Assembly: GCA_030063045.1 (NCBI GenBank)
Contig: JAQSEB010000023.1
Location: 1,798,001 to 1,862,000, forward strand
DNA: 64,000 nt
Reading direction: 5' to 3'
Origin: Pratylenchus scribneri
Lineage: Eukaryota > Nematoda > Chromadorea > Rhabditida > Pratylenchidae
Shown: in pieces, positions 36,201 to 47,315 of the stretch
Position numbering within the stretch: the stretch's first letter is position 1
How the letters are laid out: each line of letters begins with the position of its first letter
The notes under the pieces: generated by a model
Seen by the model: only the letters and a program-made list of their open reading frames with translations
Told to the model about the DNA's origin: nothing
The model's database searches: none
Translations under genes and position numbers: made by a program

Positions 36201-37163
36201 ATATGACCTCTCGGTGCGGGACAATCCAAATGGGGCTTTGCTTTTTGCAGTTTGCCGTGGAAAAGTTTGTGATAAAATATTTAATTAAAAATCGAATAAC
36301 TTTCAATTTTTAGTTGAGTGAAGGCATCGATTTTGCCGACAGCCATTGCCGATCCGTGGTCATTGTTGGCATTCCATTCCCACCGCTCTACGACCCGAGG
36401 ATAATGCTCAAAAAGGAACATTTGACGGAACAATTCAATCAAATGCGCTTGGAACAATCAAAGGCCGCATCCACGGCGAATAAGGAGAATGTGGCGAAAA
36501 TGAAGGCAGAAAATGGTGGCAAGACGACCGGCAAAACCACAACGACGGCGCAATCAGCGGATGATTGGTACAAAATTGAGGGCACTCGGGCGGTCAATCA
36601 GGCCCTGGGACGCATTATTCGACATAAAGATGTGAGTTTTTCATTGCTAAGTTAGGCTGAATAAATTTGATAATTTTTGCAGGATTTTGGCGCTGTTATT
36701 TTGGCCGATACGAGGTTTTTTTTAATTCCATCTCAATGTTTAAAGGCAAATTTCTTCAGGTTTGGCTCAATGAATCGCCGAATGTTTCCCTCATGGATGC
36801 GGGCCTCAATCAAAGTTCATCCAACGCCAAATTCACTGATCCCATCCATTCAACGCTTTTTTGCCAGTCGGGGAATGAAAAAACCGCCGTTGCAGCCTAT
36901 CCCGGTGGAACAAAGTCGCAAGAGACGATCAGTAGGCGAAGAAGGAGGCTATGACCATAAACAATATTCGGCCACATCATCATTTGCATCCGGCGGCCAC
37001 AAACACAAACCCGGCATTTGGCTACCAATTAAGGTTTTGCTTTTTTATTGGATTTATTTATAAAATATTTCTCTTTAAGTTTGATGAGAACAAAACACCG
37101 GCCGGTGCCTTTCAGTCTCCAATTTCCAACTCGTCGTCAATTTACCAAAGAAGACCTAACTGA
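33213..37163 (+). CDS. RTEL1: RTEL1 DNA helicase
   Basis: Iron-sulphur superfamily 2 helicase (XPD/FANCJ class) that dismantles D-loops and G-quadruplexes. Sixteen exons (33213-33350, 33482-33735, 33786-33934, 33976-34069, 34117-34225, 34268-34429, 34475-34691, 34734-34970, 35182-35618, 35671-35747, 35795-36035, 36085-36264, 36314-36631, 36683-36714, 36760-37033, 37080-37163) give 1000 residues. N-terminus [18 protein letters not shown] matches RTEL1. Walker [16 protein letters not shown]. Four Fe-S cysteines at about 145, 163, 172 and 214. DEAH box: [16 protein letters not shown]. Later motifs: [43 protein letters not shown]. The segment [12 protein letters not shown] after motif VI is also RTEL-like. 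It ends about 130 residues after motif VI, so the harmonin-like and RING parts of vertebrate RTEL1 are missing. Acidic insert at about 34560-34640. Confidence 0.95.
34995..35165 (-). repeat. Two degenerate B-box-like elements (RTEL1 intron 8)
   Basis: Two decayed copies: GCCTCTTTGGTCGGATTTGA then ACCCAAAAAATGACC, and GCCTCTAATGGGCTTCGAAC then CTGAGAAC. Both keep the GCCTCT lead and TTCGAACC-like core. Confidence 0.6.
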
Positions 37164-37387
37164 TACATTCCACACATTATCATCATCTTTTTGTATTTTT
37201 TTTTTTGTTTTTCTTGAAGTGCTTTAAATAAAATTTTTTGATAAATGTATTTGGATTGGACAAAAATTTATCAAAATTTATTAAGTTAAAATCCGAATCA
37301 CAATTGTGAAAATGAACAAAAAAAATGTGTACAATTTTAAGTCAATTTTTGGAAAATACAATAAATTATTAACTAAATTAATAAGAA

Positions 37388-40300
37388 TCAAAATCGATCA
37401 TTCAAATTAATTTTTGTATCCACACTTCCAATTCCCCTTCCTGCCCTAATGCCCTCATTGTCATTGGATTGAGCCTTTGGCGTGTCCATCGCCATGGTGG
37501 TCATCGTTGAATTTGGGGCGGATGCGGCATAACTGGCAATTGTGGACGAAAATGAGGGAGCGGTGGAAGTCAACTGCTCTTTGATGGATTTGGGCGCAGT
37601 TGGTGGTCCACTTTGGTCGGTGCCCAGATCGTCCAGGATGAATTCGGAGAGCAGTGAATCGACTTCGGCCAATCCAAAGAATCTGATGAAAATGACATTT
37701 GATTAATGATTTTTAAAATTTTGGTTCTATTGCAGTTCGCGGGATGGAAGAGAAAAAGGATGAGGGTGAAGCGTGAAGAAGAGATGAAGCTGAGGATGAT
37801 TTTCCTCATCATCATTATCAACCTTTTTTCCTTCCAGCTAGTACCATTTTCGGCAAATTTAAAATTTTATAACCAACTTTGTGAGTGTCATATTCTCGAT
37901 GAGCAATTGAGTGAGTGCCTTCAGTGCTGGAGCCAACAGCAAAATATTCCCATAACGAGTTGGGGTGTCCTCGGGAGGGGCTGTGGCCAAAATTATCGAA
38001 AAAAGGGCTAAAAATAGATGAATTTAATTGAATCAAAAATTAAATGAAGACAAACATTTTAGAATTTTATTCCTTGTCTCCCGAATCATTGTCTGTGCTT
38101 GCTGAGAAAGGCCTTTTGCCTCGGGATGAAGGAATGCCAATGCTTTTAGGCATACAAATTCATCTTCACGCATCTGAAAATGTTTTCGATTATTTTTTAA
38201 TCTTATTAGATTAATAAAATTGTATTTGAGCTTTTTTGGCAAACATGTGTTGGAAAATGTTTTTTTAATTATTTAAAAAACAAACCTCTAATTGACGCAT
38301 TGGCCAAACAATTTCGTCAAGTACTCGAGGCATAATGTTAGCCGTTTTGAAAGCGGCAAATGAGCCAAGTTGTTGGGCATCTCCACCACCGCCAGCAGAT
38401 TGGCCGCCTCCATCCGATCCGGTGCCAAGCAAAAGTGAATTGTTGAAGAGGCAAAGGCGAGTGGTGTCGGGCGAACGGAAGGCGGGCATCAAAATCAAAT
38501 GTTGTGGTGCGTAATTCTTCAGCAGGATCACCTGAAACATTAATTTTTATTAAACACATTTTAAATTCATTAATTAAGGAGAAATATTTTTGTTATTTTG
38601 GTTACATTTTATTTTATTAATTAATTCTTTATTTTTTTCCTGGTTCCTATATGGTCGATTATTTTTGGCAATAAATAATATAATTCTTTTTAATTGAATA
38701 AATTAAATAATTTTTTTATGACAAATTTATTAGCTCAAAATCAATAAAACTATTTATTTAGCCTGGACTGCGCCTATTCTTTTCTTGGTTAATGGGAATT
38801 TGGATTATAATGTAGGAGTCCTTCCCATGGCCCTGTGGCGAAATGGATAACGCGTCTGACTTCTAATCAGAAGATTGTGGGTTCGAGTCCCACCAGGGTC
38901 AGTCGATATTTTTTGCCCGAAAAAGTAAAATCCAAGCAAATTAATATTTTTACAATTGATAAAATGCATTTTTGAATTTTTAAAGCACCCCAAATTCACC
39001 TTATCCTCCATGCTCAACTCCGGGAATGGTTGCATCCCTTTGGCCCATTCGACCATCAGCAAAAGTGTGGTCCGTGAAATTTCGTTCAAATCCTCCACCG
39101 AAACCATTGAGCATGAGGCGGCGGTGCCAGCAGGTGAGGAAAATGCCGAACCGCTGCTTCGTCGATCATCCATTGGCATTTGTTGTGCAAATCCTCCGTC
39201 GGCCATTACGACGCCCCCGCCCATTGTTGAATCGAATATGGCAATCCCGTTGAGGGAAGCAGCACCGGAGGCGGCCGCAGCGCCCGGCAAATTCCGATAG
39301 CGCAAACTCATCTCTTGGTTCACTCGGGCCTAACAAAATTGAACAAAATTAAGGATGGTATTTAATTTGGTGAAAAAATTTTTCATTTTAATTTCAAAAA
39401 TTTTAAATTAAATTCAAATTTTTATAAATTAATTTCAATTTTGTCCGCAAACCTCCATATCCAATAGAGTGGCAATGATGTCGGCACAAATGTCCGGTGG
39501 ACTTTGCTGGCCTCCAATTCTTTTTCCTCCTCCATCAATCTTTTTGCGGCTGCCAATTGTTCCATCGACGACGCCATTTTCGGGTCCGGGCGAATAATTT
39601 GTTGAATGATCACTGACCGCCCCATTCGTTTGGCCATATCCCTTTCCATCACCTCCTCCCTCTTCCTCCTCTTCATCTTGTTGTGGTTGATTTCGTCGTC
39701 TCTTTCGGCCTCTTCCGTCCGCTGCCGTTCCAATTGAGTCCCGCTCGAATTGAATTGCTTCCCGTTTCATTCCGGCACTGGAAAATGATGGAATTAAAAA
39801 TACTCAGTAAATTATATTTTACGAATATTTTTGACCCAAAAAGAGACCTTAACTTGTGGAAAATTTAAGTCTCAGTTCGAACCCGTTCCGAGGAAGGTAT
39901 TTTTTATTCGGCTTGAAATTCATTTTTATACTTTCTACTGTGCATATCTAGACGATGGTAATTAAAACTTGAAACGAGGTGAATAAACCTCAATTTTTCC
40001 TCGTTTTTGACAATTTAAATTTTTAGAAAGAGAAAATTTCCCCGTTTAATTTAATTTAATAATATTCAGGCAAACCTTAAGCATTTTTGGAATCGACAAT
40101 AGCGACAAGCACACCGGAAATTCTTGTCAATGACGCAATTTTTGTTGAAACGGCATGTGAATTTTTGGTTACGCAAAATTGTCCTTCGGAAAAAGCCCTT
40201 GAAAACAAATGAGAATTTAGATGGATTTGTGAATATTGGTTAGTAACCTTGCATCCATTGCATGAAACAGTTCCATAGTGGGTACCGGTAGAACGATCGC

Positions 40301-40495
40301 CACAAACTTGGCAAGGCTCCGACATCGGATCAACTGCAAATTTGAGAGAATTTAAATGAATTGAATAATATTTTAGGGAAGAGTTTAAAACCAAAAATAA
40401 ACGGAATATAACTTCCGGTCGAAAGAATATTCTTTTTAATGTTTTTTGAATGAAAACTCACCAACATTGCCGCCGCCAATGTCCATTATGCCCAT
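37388..40495 (-). CDS. HNF4-like nuclear receptor B
   Basis: Second HNF4-class receptor. Nine exons (40495-40462, 40333-40248, 40197-40076, 39777-39453, 39329-39000, 38531-38286, 38173-38056, 38007-37878, 37682-37388) join in phase to 561 residues. DNA-binding domain: [21 protein letters not shown]-box [10 protein letters not shown] (Asn where receptor A and HNF4 have Asp), finger II complete with all four Cys (CRFNKNC, then nine residues to ACRYC). The hinge is Gly/Glu/Arg-rich. Ligand-binding domain: [65 protein letters not shown], and helix 12 region [16 protein letters not shown], preceded by a junction that needs the donor AA/GTTGG at 37877. Gly/Gln insertion inside the domain ([15 protein letters not shown]). 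A tRNA-Arg gene runs antisense in one intron. The tail is Ser/Thr-rich. Confidence 0.92.
37725..37855. repeat. Fold-back element (receptor B last intron)
   Basis: Begins GGTTCTATTGCAGTTCGCGG then GATGGAAGAGAAAAAGGATG and GAAGAGATGAAGCTGAGGAT, almost the same head as at 21212; ends CCTTCCAGCTAGTACC. A complete element of about 130 bases with inverted ends. Confidence 0.75.
38829..38901 (+). tRNA. tRNA-Arg (anticodon TCT)
   Basis: Seventy-three bases fold as a complete cloverleaf. The acceptor GGCCCTG pairs with CAGGGTC (one G-T pair), followed by discriminator A. The D-arm is GCGAAATGGATAACGC. The anticodon arm is TCTGA-CTTCTAA-TCAGA, reading anticodon TCT (Arg, AGA). The T-arm is GTGGG-TTCGAGT-CCCAC. 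It lies in an intron of receptor B, on the opposite strand from that gene. No intron in the tRNA. Confidence 0.95.
39830..39965 (+). repeat. Dispersed B-box-like element (receptor B intron 3)
   Basis: Reads AGACCTTAACTTGTGGAAAA, TTTAAGTCTCAG, TTCGAACCCGTTCCGAGGAA, GGTATTTTTTATTCGGCTTG and TTTATACTTTCTACTGTGCA, then TCTAGACGA. Together with copy 2 it defines the sense orientation relative to the others. Confidence 0.8.
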
Positions 40496-42295
40496 GTGCG
40501 AATTTGACGTAAATTTTGTGTTAAATTTCAATTTTAAGTAATCCAATTTTTATTGGCTAAAAAAATAAAGAATTAATTGAATATTTAAAAGTGTTTATGA
40601 GGAAAATTACTCATTTTGGTCATCAAAATCAGGGCAAATTTTATATTAACTTTAACTTAAAACCTTTAATATTTAGGAATCTCGCTTGGATGAAGCAGAT
40701 AATATTGAGATTATTTTTCGGTATGAAACATTTGCATATTAATCTCACATTCGCCGCCATTTTAGTTGCGCGGAAATGAATTTGGATAAAAATGGAATGA
40801 AATGTACGAGAAAAATGGATTTGTGTGGCGGTGGTTGGTCTTCCGCGCAACATTCTTCTCACGCAAAACCTCTTCCTTATAAGGGATGACGGATGAGGAT
40901 GTGCTTTTTTACGGTGAATATTGGATGTTTGGAGGCAAAAGAATATACATTTTTGGTACAAAGACCAGCAGGCATTTGGCCGCTGTTTTGTGAAGAGAAG
41001 ATTGGCCAAAAATAAAAAAATGTCGTCGAATGCTTTTGGCTATTTTCTTCTGTTGTTTGTTGAGTGCCGCCTGCCAATCCAATCCACTTCATTCATTGAA
41101 ATGGCAATCCTGCTCCTGGCAAGGTCAATTCATTCGGTCGCTGCTGCTCCAAATTCGGTGTACAGGCCATTTTCTCTTTTCTCCGTTCCATTTGGCCATG
41201 GTCCCACCAATTTTTGTTCCCGCTTTCCTTTTTTTTTGTTTGTTTGTTTATAAGCCTTCGGTCCACCGGCGGCTCGGCTAGTCACTCACTCACATTCGGC
41301 CGCCTTTTTCCCGTGAAAAAAGGCGGGGAATTTTCCATTAGCGCATTCCATTGGATTCTTTTTTGGGTGAAATGTTGGCCATTGGTCTTTGCCGGTAAAA
41401 ATTAGGGGTCGCAGTTGCAGAATATTTCCGTTCCGTCAGTCAACATTATTGAATTGATGAATGTTTTCAAAGAAGTAAAGGTTCAGTCAAAGTTAGGTGC
41501 TTAATGAATTGAGAGAAGGAAGGGGAAGGGATAAACCCAACTTAAAATCGATTTTTTCTATTGAAATCGACTGGCGGAAATGAAGTCGGTTGGCCAAGTT
41601 GATTTGATGAATTGAGGAAGAAAATGAATGGAATGGAAGAAGGAAAAGTGTCGGGGAAAAATTGAACAAATATCAAAAAGTGAAAATTGTGTCGAATTTT
41701 GCTTTTGAGGGAGTTTGCTGAATAGTTTGTCGGATGACCCAGCAAGAAATTAGTATTTTAATGAAGGAATTAGAATGGAAGGAGTGGCTTTTTTGGAAGA
41801 CAAATGTCAAAAAATGGGCCATAAAACAAAGATAATGGAAGGAGGATTATTAGAGGAAATTGAAGGTGAAGAATGGAATTGTTCTTTTGCCTCAAATGAA
41901 TTAATTTATTGGCCATATAAAGAGGAGAGGGAGGCAAGCTAATTTGCCATTTGCGGATGGGAGGAGGATGGTTTCCACTGGAGACCATTTATCAGGGATA
42001 AACCAAAAAAGGAAAATTGGCACTAAATTTGTATTTGCGAGGGAATATAAATATTTATTTGATGTGGAAAAAGGGCAGCATAAAAATGTGTTGGTTTGGA
42101 AAGGAAGGAGAGATCAAATCCAAATTAATTTACATAAATCGGTAAAAATGGAATCATAAACCGTAAATTTTTGTTATTTCAATTTTCAAATCATGAATTT
42201 ATTAATTAAAATTCATAAACAATTCCTATAAAACATTTATCAAAAATTAACTAACAAAATAATTTTTCAAATTAGCCAAAAATCATTGTATTAAT
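40496..42295. other. Intergenic upstream of receptor B
   Basis: No gene supported. Frames of 60-120 codons on both strands (for instance near 40641-41281) overlap and lack domains. From 41440 to 41960 the plus strand is strongly purine-rich (GGAAGGGGAAGGGATAAACC and similar), hence pyrimidine-rich on the strand of the neighbouring minus genes. Confidence 0.4.
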
Positions 42296-42887
42296 TTAAA
42301 GTGGATAAACAATTCGTTCTTTATCCGGCTTCTTTGATGGCCAATTCCAGGTGATGTAATGATTTTCGGACAAAATTTTGCGCAACAAAATGTGCCTTCC
42401 CCCTTCCGTTTCCATTCGTCGATTGATGTTGTGTCGTGTCAGCCTTTTGTGGAGGCGAAATGGGAAATAGCAGGGACGAAAGTTGCTTCGATGCCAGGGA
42501 CAATTGTTGCGAACCTTAATTAATTAATTTAGATATTTTTAACACATCTTTTTAATTTATGTTCGAAATAATAAATTCGAAAATTTTAAATTGATTTAAA
42601 CCTAAAGCAAATTAGAAATTATTATCAAACGATGTGTCTCATCGAGATTTATAGATTGGGTAACAAGTTTATGGGTTTTGGATAAACCACTGAACCGTTA
42701 TAAAACATTATATTATTTTCGTCATTTTCAATGTTTTTTTTGGCAATTTTAAATATTTCTTTTTATTCTTTCATTATTTAAATTAAATTTAAACCTGAAT
42801 GGCCAATGCATTCCCTGCATTGTTAAGTGCAGAGCAGCCGCCGGCAAATGGACGGAACAGTGGCAAAGCTCGTTCCAATATAACCAT
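42296..42887 (-). CDS. MRPL34: Probable mitochondrial ribosomal protein bL34m
   Basis: Two exons (42887-42795 and 42514-42296) in matching phase give a 103-residue, very basic protein. The N-terminus (MVILERALPLFRPFAGG) looks like a mitochondrial targeting segment. The second half reads LTRHNINRRMETEGGRHILL, which lines up with the bL34 core (HGFxxRMxTxxGRxILxRR). The same second exon has an open 60-codon frame in another phase starting at 42503, which is not joined in phase to an upstream exon and is taken as a shadow. Its only intron carries a fragment of the MITE-like family (42620-42720). Identification rests on one short motif, so moderate confidence. Confidence 0.6.
42620..42725. repeat. 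Fragment of the MITE-like family
   Basis: CAAACGATGTGTCTCATCGA then GATTTATAGATTGGGT and a right end ATAAACCACTGAACCGTTAT resemble the last hundred bases of the elements at 6340 and 26085. The left half is missing. Confidence 0.6.
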
Positions 42888-43763
42888 TTTAATTCGTTCT
42901 AATTATCAAAAAATATTAATGAAAAATTCAAACAAATAAAAAAAAATATTTAATTAAATCAATTAATTAATTTAAAACATTTTATTTTTGTGCATAATTT
43001 TTTATCAAATTTATTCAAAATTGAATGATGTAAAAAAAGGAAAGGAAGGATTGTGGCTATTATATGGGATCAAAATTGGAGAAGCGCAAAAATTATGTGT
43101 AAAAAATGGAAGAATAATAAACAATATATAATTAATATTATATTGGCCTAGCCTCTGCTGAAATGTGAAAACCCTTCAATGCCTTTTTTATTGGAGAATA
43201 TAAAATTGAGATGAGTGGGTGGTAGAAGACACTTTTCACTGAGAAAATGGACAGATTTAGTGAGGTGGATGAATTTGGAAATGGTTTCAGAAAATAAAAA
43301 CTAGATCATTTTAGAAAAATTTACACAAAAGGCCGAAAAGTAAATGAGAAGGTGGGAAAACCGAATTGTGAAAAGTTGGCACAACAAATTTGAGAGAAGG
43401 GAAGGGAAGCTGATGAGAGGAAGGAGGTCTTCTAATCTGATAAAAAAAGGAGAAATGTGGGCCGGACCTGCTTTTCATTTCAAATAGGCGGTAAATGGAT
43501 TTTTAAGGAGGAGGAGGGGATGCGTTGATTTGAGTATCCTTATTAAGAGGAGATTGATCAAAATTTGGTGGGCATCAAAAAGGGAGGGAAAGAGTCTACA
43601 CAAATTGCTAAATATTTGGGGAAAGGGACATTTTTTGAAGGGGAAATGAGGTGGATTTTTGAGGCTGTTTTTATTCTTTCTTTCTTCTAGTTCGTCGGTT
43701 GATATTATTGGATGAAGTATTGTGTTGTTCCTGTATTGAAATTGGCCTTTGCCGGTTGATTGG
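42888..43763. other. Gap between L34 and TMEM98 genes
   Basis: No gene. The plus strand is purine-rich from 43200 to 43650 (AGGAGGAGGGGATG and similar), as is usual here for DNA upstream of a minus-strand gene. The antisense 108-codon frame at 43475-43801 overlaps the TMEM98 tail and is not coding-like. Confidence 0.4.
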
Positions 43764-45024
43764 CTAAGTAATGGCTGGATCGGCCGGTGCAGTTTCGTCA
43801 ATATGCAACAGAGAAGTGGTCGCCTAAAATAAAATGAATTAATCTCTTCATTATTTAGAATTTTAGAGAATTTGGATGTCGAAAATTTTGAATTAAATCA
43901 ATTTTGACTTCAATTTTCATTTAAAATTCCCAAATTAATCATCAAAAACCAAAAATGGCCAACCTCATCTTCTGGCTCAATCCGCAATCGGACTTCGTCG
44001 CCACCGCAGCCAATCCGCGATGGCAGATGGCCGTCCATTTCTTTTTGTTTTGCACAATTTTGTTGTTGAATATTCAAATTGCCATCCTCTCCCTGGCTAT
44101 TACTTCTCCTCACGTTGTTTTGTGCATTTGGCGGTTGAATATGATTTCCTTGATTTATTGATTGTTTTTGATGTTCAATTGCATTGGAATTTGAAGTGGA
44201 TTGGGATTGACCACTGGTCGATGGGATGGTGCCATCCGTTGTCGCCGCCGTAACATTATTCGTGCCCAAATGCCGTTGATCATCCTCAAATTGGTCAAGG
44301 GCCAACTGAAAAAAATATATTTTCAGAATGAAGTAATTTCTTCATTTTTAATTTTTCATTTAAATATATTGAAATTTGAAAATCAAAATAACTACACAAA
44401 AATTAAACCTGAAGAGCCTGTAAATGTTTGTCCATTTGGACGATCATTTCCTCCATTTCCGCCAAATTTGCTGGATTTGCAACGGCAAATGGCGAAGCCA
44501 GCGCCCAACATGCACTGACCAAAGCGCCCACCCTCGCCTCGATGATGCGAATGTCCACATCGGGTGCGGCCATCGATGAGAGCAGCGCCTCGAAACGGGG
44601 CATAATTCGGCTGGTGGCCCGGCAAATTAGCTCATTCAATTCGGGCGGTGTTGTGGTGGATGAAGCGGTGAATTGTTTCTGGTGTTGGGCCATCCTCTCA
44701 ATCATTGTATGGCACAATTTGAGGCAGGCAACGCAATGTTGGAGAAGGCCAGTGGCCAATTGCTCGATCCACTGGTTTCGGTCAAGAGATTGGGCTAGAA
44801 AAACCAAATGATTGGATTTATTTATTTTAAAACATACAAATATGTGGCCCAAGTTGAACAATATCGTCCAAATTTGCCTCACGCAATTTAGAAAACCGTA
44901 ATGTTTGCGATTCGATCAATCGGTTGTATTGTTTTTTGCGGTGGCACGTCACAATGATCATGAACAGGGAGAAAAGGAAGACGGCAATGAGAACGGCCAA
45001 CGCTAATCCAACAACAATGTCCAT
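43764..45024 (-). CDS. TMEM98: TMEM98-like single-pass membrane protein
   Basis: Four exons (45024-44838, 44794-44409, 44305-43964, 43823-43764) join to 324 residues. An N-terminal transmembrane helix (VVGLALAVLIAVFLFSLFMI) is followed by a basic stop-transfer stretch (HRKKQYNR), then the TMEM98 cytosolic helical bundle: LDDIVQLGPHI, NQWIEQLATGLLQHCVACLK, LCHTMIERM, ICRATSRIMPRFEALL, ARVGALVSACWALA. Human TMEM98 (226 residues) has the same order of these elements. The worm protein adds about 115 C-terminal residues rich in Asn, Gln and Ser (STSGQSQSTSNSNAIEHQKQ) ending DPAIT. TMEM98 is known to bind and inhibit the membrane transcription factor MYRF; whether that applies here cannot be seen. 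Confidence 0.85.
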
Positions 45025-47315
45025 ATGATTTTGATGTTATTGTTGTTTTCAATTTCCGTTGATGGCACCGAGCCAATGCGGTTTTGCATTAAAAATATTG
45101 GATTTATGGAGCAATTTTAGTGGTTTTCTTAATAGAACTTGCTGAAATATTTGATGTAAATTAGTTTTATAAATGTAAACCGTAAAATGAGTAAATAATT
45201 ACAGACCAAAATTGCCAAAAATGTTGTGAAAAAATCGGAAAAAATTTTTAAGTGGCGGTTTTATTTTTTAAATGACCGTGACTAAATCATGTATGAAAAA
45301 GTTAAACTTTCCTTTATTTCTTTTTATTTTCCTCTTTTCTAATGCAATGCTCCATTCTCCGAAAAATAAAAGAAAAGAAACGGAAACGACAAAACCAAAA
45401 AACCTTGCGCACCTAATGATCATTGGCAATTCACACCCAACAATTAGCATTGGCATGCATAGGGTGTTTATTAGTCATTCATGTCATTAAAATTCAATCC
45501 ATCAGCTTCTATTGGGCAAAAAATAGGTGTTAATGTCCTTTATGTCTAGCAATGCCAAAGCAACGGCGAACATGAAAATAACACTTCCATTCCATCTTCC
45601 ACACATTCATTTCCTTTTTTCTATATTCAATCCTTTCCACATCAAAAAAAATCCAAATCCCCTTTTTCGTATCTCAAAAAAACGATTGGGTAGGCGGTAG
45701 GGCATAAGATAAAACCGTCAAACCCAGCTTCGCCCAAAAAGGAAAGGAAGAATTCAATCATTTTTATGGCATCTCGGCAGGATTGGCCAATGCAGCAGCG
45801 TAGGTCGTAGGACGAGATTAAGAGATGGATTTTTTGTGACATACACAATAAAGAATAAACCCAAGCAAACGATGCCACCGGGATTTGAAATAATTGGCCA
45901 GGGAATATGCAAACTACTAAATCCGGGCTCACTCCACTCTTCCTGTCTTCCACCGCTATTCTATTCTCATCCTTCCTTCCACGGCAGCAGTGCACAGAGG
46001 CTATATAGCCTGTCAATTCATTTTACTCAACAACTATCATCGGACAAAATACATTCCGACTGCAAATGGGCCATTGCCGAGCGCAGGCAGCTGAATGAAC
46101 TGCTGGCAATGAGCAGCGAGAACATTGTGATATGTTTGTTTGTTATTGCCTTTTAAAAATATAAAGCAATAACCACTCATTTCAGCAGCTATTACCGCAT
46201 CTAAACCCCACTTATTTGCTTCATTCTCTATAATAATCCCTCCATTTTCATTGAAAATGACGATTGTAAAATTATAATAAGCACAAATATATGGGAAAAT
46301 TCTTATCCCATTTCAACCACTCTTCCTTCTATTTTTATGTTCTCATCACTCTTAAAACCGCAATTTGCCCACAAACAAAAATATTCACTTAAAAACAATT
46401 TTTTAGAATTCCATCCCTCCACTCATCTTCACTATAATTATCTGTTATCTTAATATTTTATTTTGACCACAAATTCCTATTCGAATTATTTTTCATTCTT
46501 ATTAGAGTGCATCCGCACTGGAACATCTAATTATGCAGTTCTTGAGAAAGCGAAAATTTTTGGCCTCATCCTCAACAAAAAATTTCGGCAAATTCCAAAT
46601 TGGGAAACATCCCATCTACATTTTTTTGGCGCATCAACACAAAGAGAGAGAGGGGAGGAGGGTTAATGTGAAAATTCCATTCGTTGGCCTTTTACCCTCT
46701 TTATTCTCTGGCATTCTTCCCTTTCTCGGCATTTGCCAGCCGAATAGAAAGAAGAATTCCCTCCCCTCTCAACATCCTTTTTTGGCTTTTATGCTGCAGT
46801 TGGGGCTTGACAATTTCCTTAAAAATAAGAGAGGAAGCGAGTGGCCAAGGATATAAGCTTTTTATCCTTCCTAACTAAAGAGAGTCGGGTGACATCCATC
46901 CATCCATCCAATCAATTCGAATGCCATATACATGCGCATTGGCCAATTCTTTTTACCCGAGTTTTAAAAAATTCCACCTCGCGACGCCCTTTACCCTCAT
47001 TTTTCAATTTGTATTCTTCCATTTATATCCATATCCCTTCATTTCTCACCCAAGTTAATTTATAAAGCCTAAAAAGGAAATGGCAAAAGAACGGAATTAA
47101 TTTCGAGCCAAATATCCACCAAAAGCGCGCTTTTTTAATTCCTCAGCTTTTGATCTAAATCCCCAGCAAATATTTTTTCCTATATTATTAAAATGCTGAC
47201 GTAAATCGTGCCAACTGGCATGTACTATTCTTTTTTCAGCCAAAACTCAAATTAAACGGTGTAAATTGACCATCATTGATTTTATTCGACTTTTATTTAA
47301 ATAAAAAATCAAAAA
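45025..47315. promoter_or_regulatory. Divergent 2.3-kb intergenic between TMEM98 and ENSA genes
   Basis: No supported gene. Scattered frames up to 124 codons (e.g. 45642-46016) lack domains. The plus strand is pyrimidine-rich at 45300-45360, 45580-45680, 46310-46440 and 46680-47050, including CATCCATCCATCCATCC at about 46897. Likely regulatory sequence and leader for ENSA. Confidence 0.4.

Noticed and set aside
42321..42503. 60-codon frame in the L34 second exon
   Set aside because: Out of phase with the upstream exon at 42887-42795; the alternative frame carries the bL34-like motif.
45642..46156. Frames of 106-124 codons in the TMEM98-ENSA gap
   Set aside because: Frames overlap on opposite strands without conserved motifs; the composition matches the surrounding non-coding DNA.
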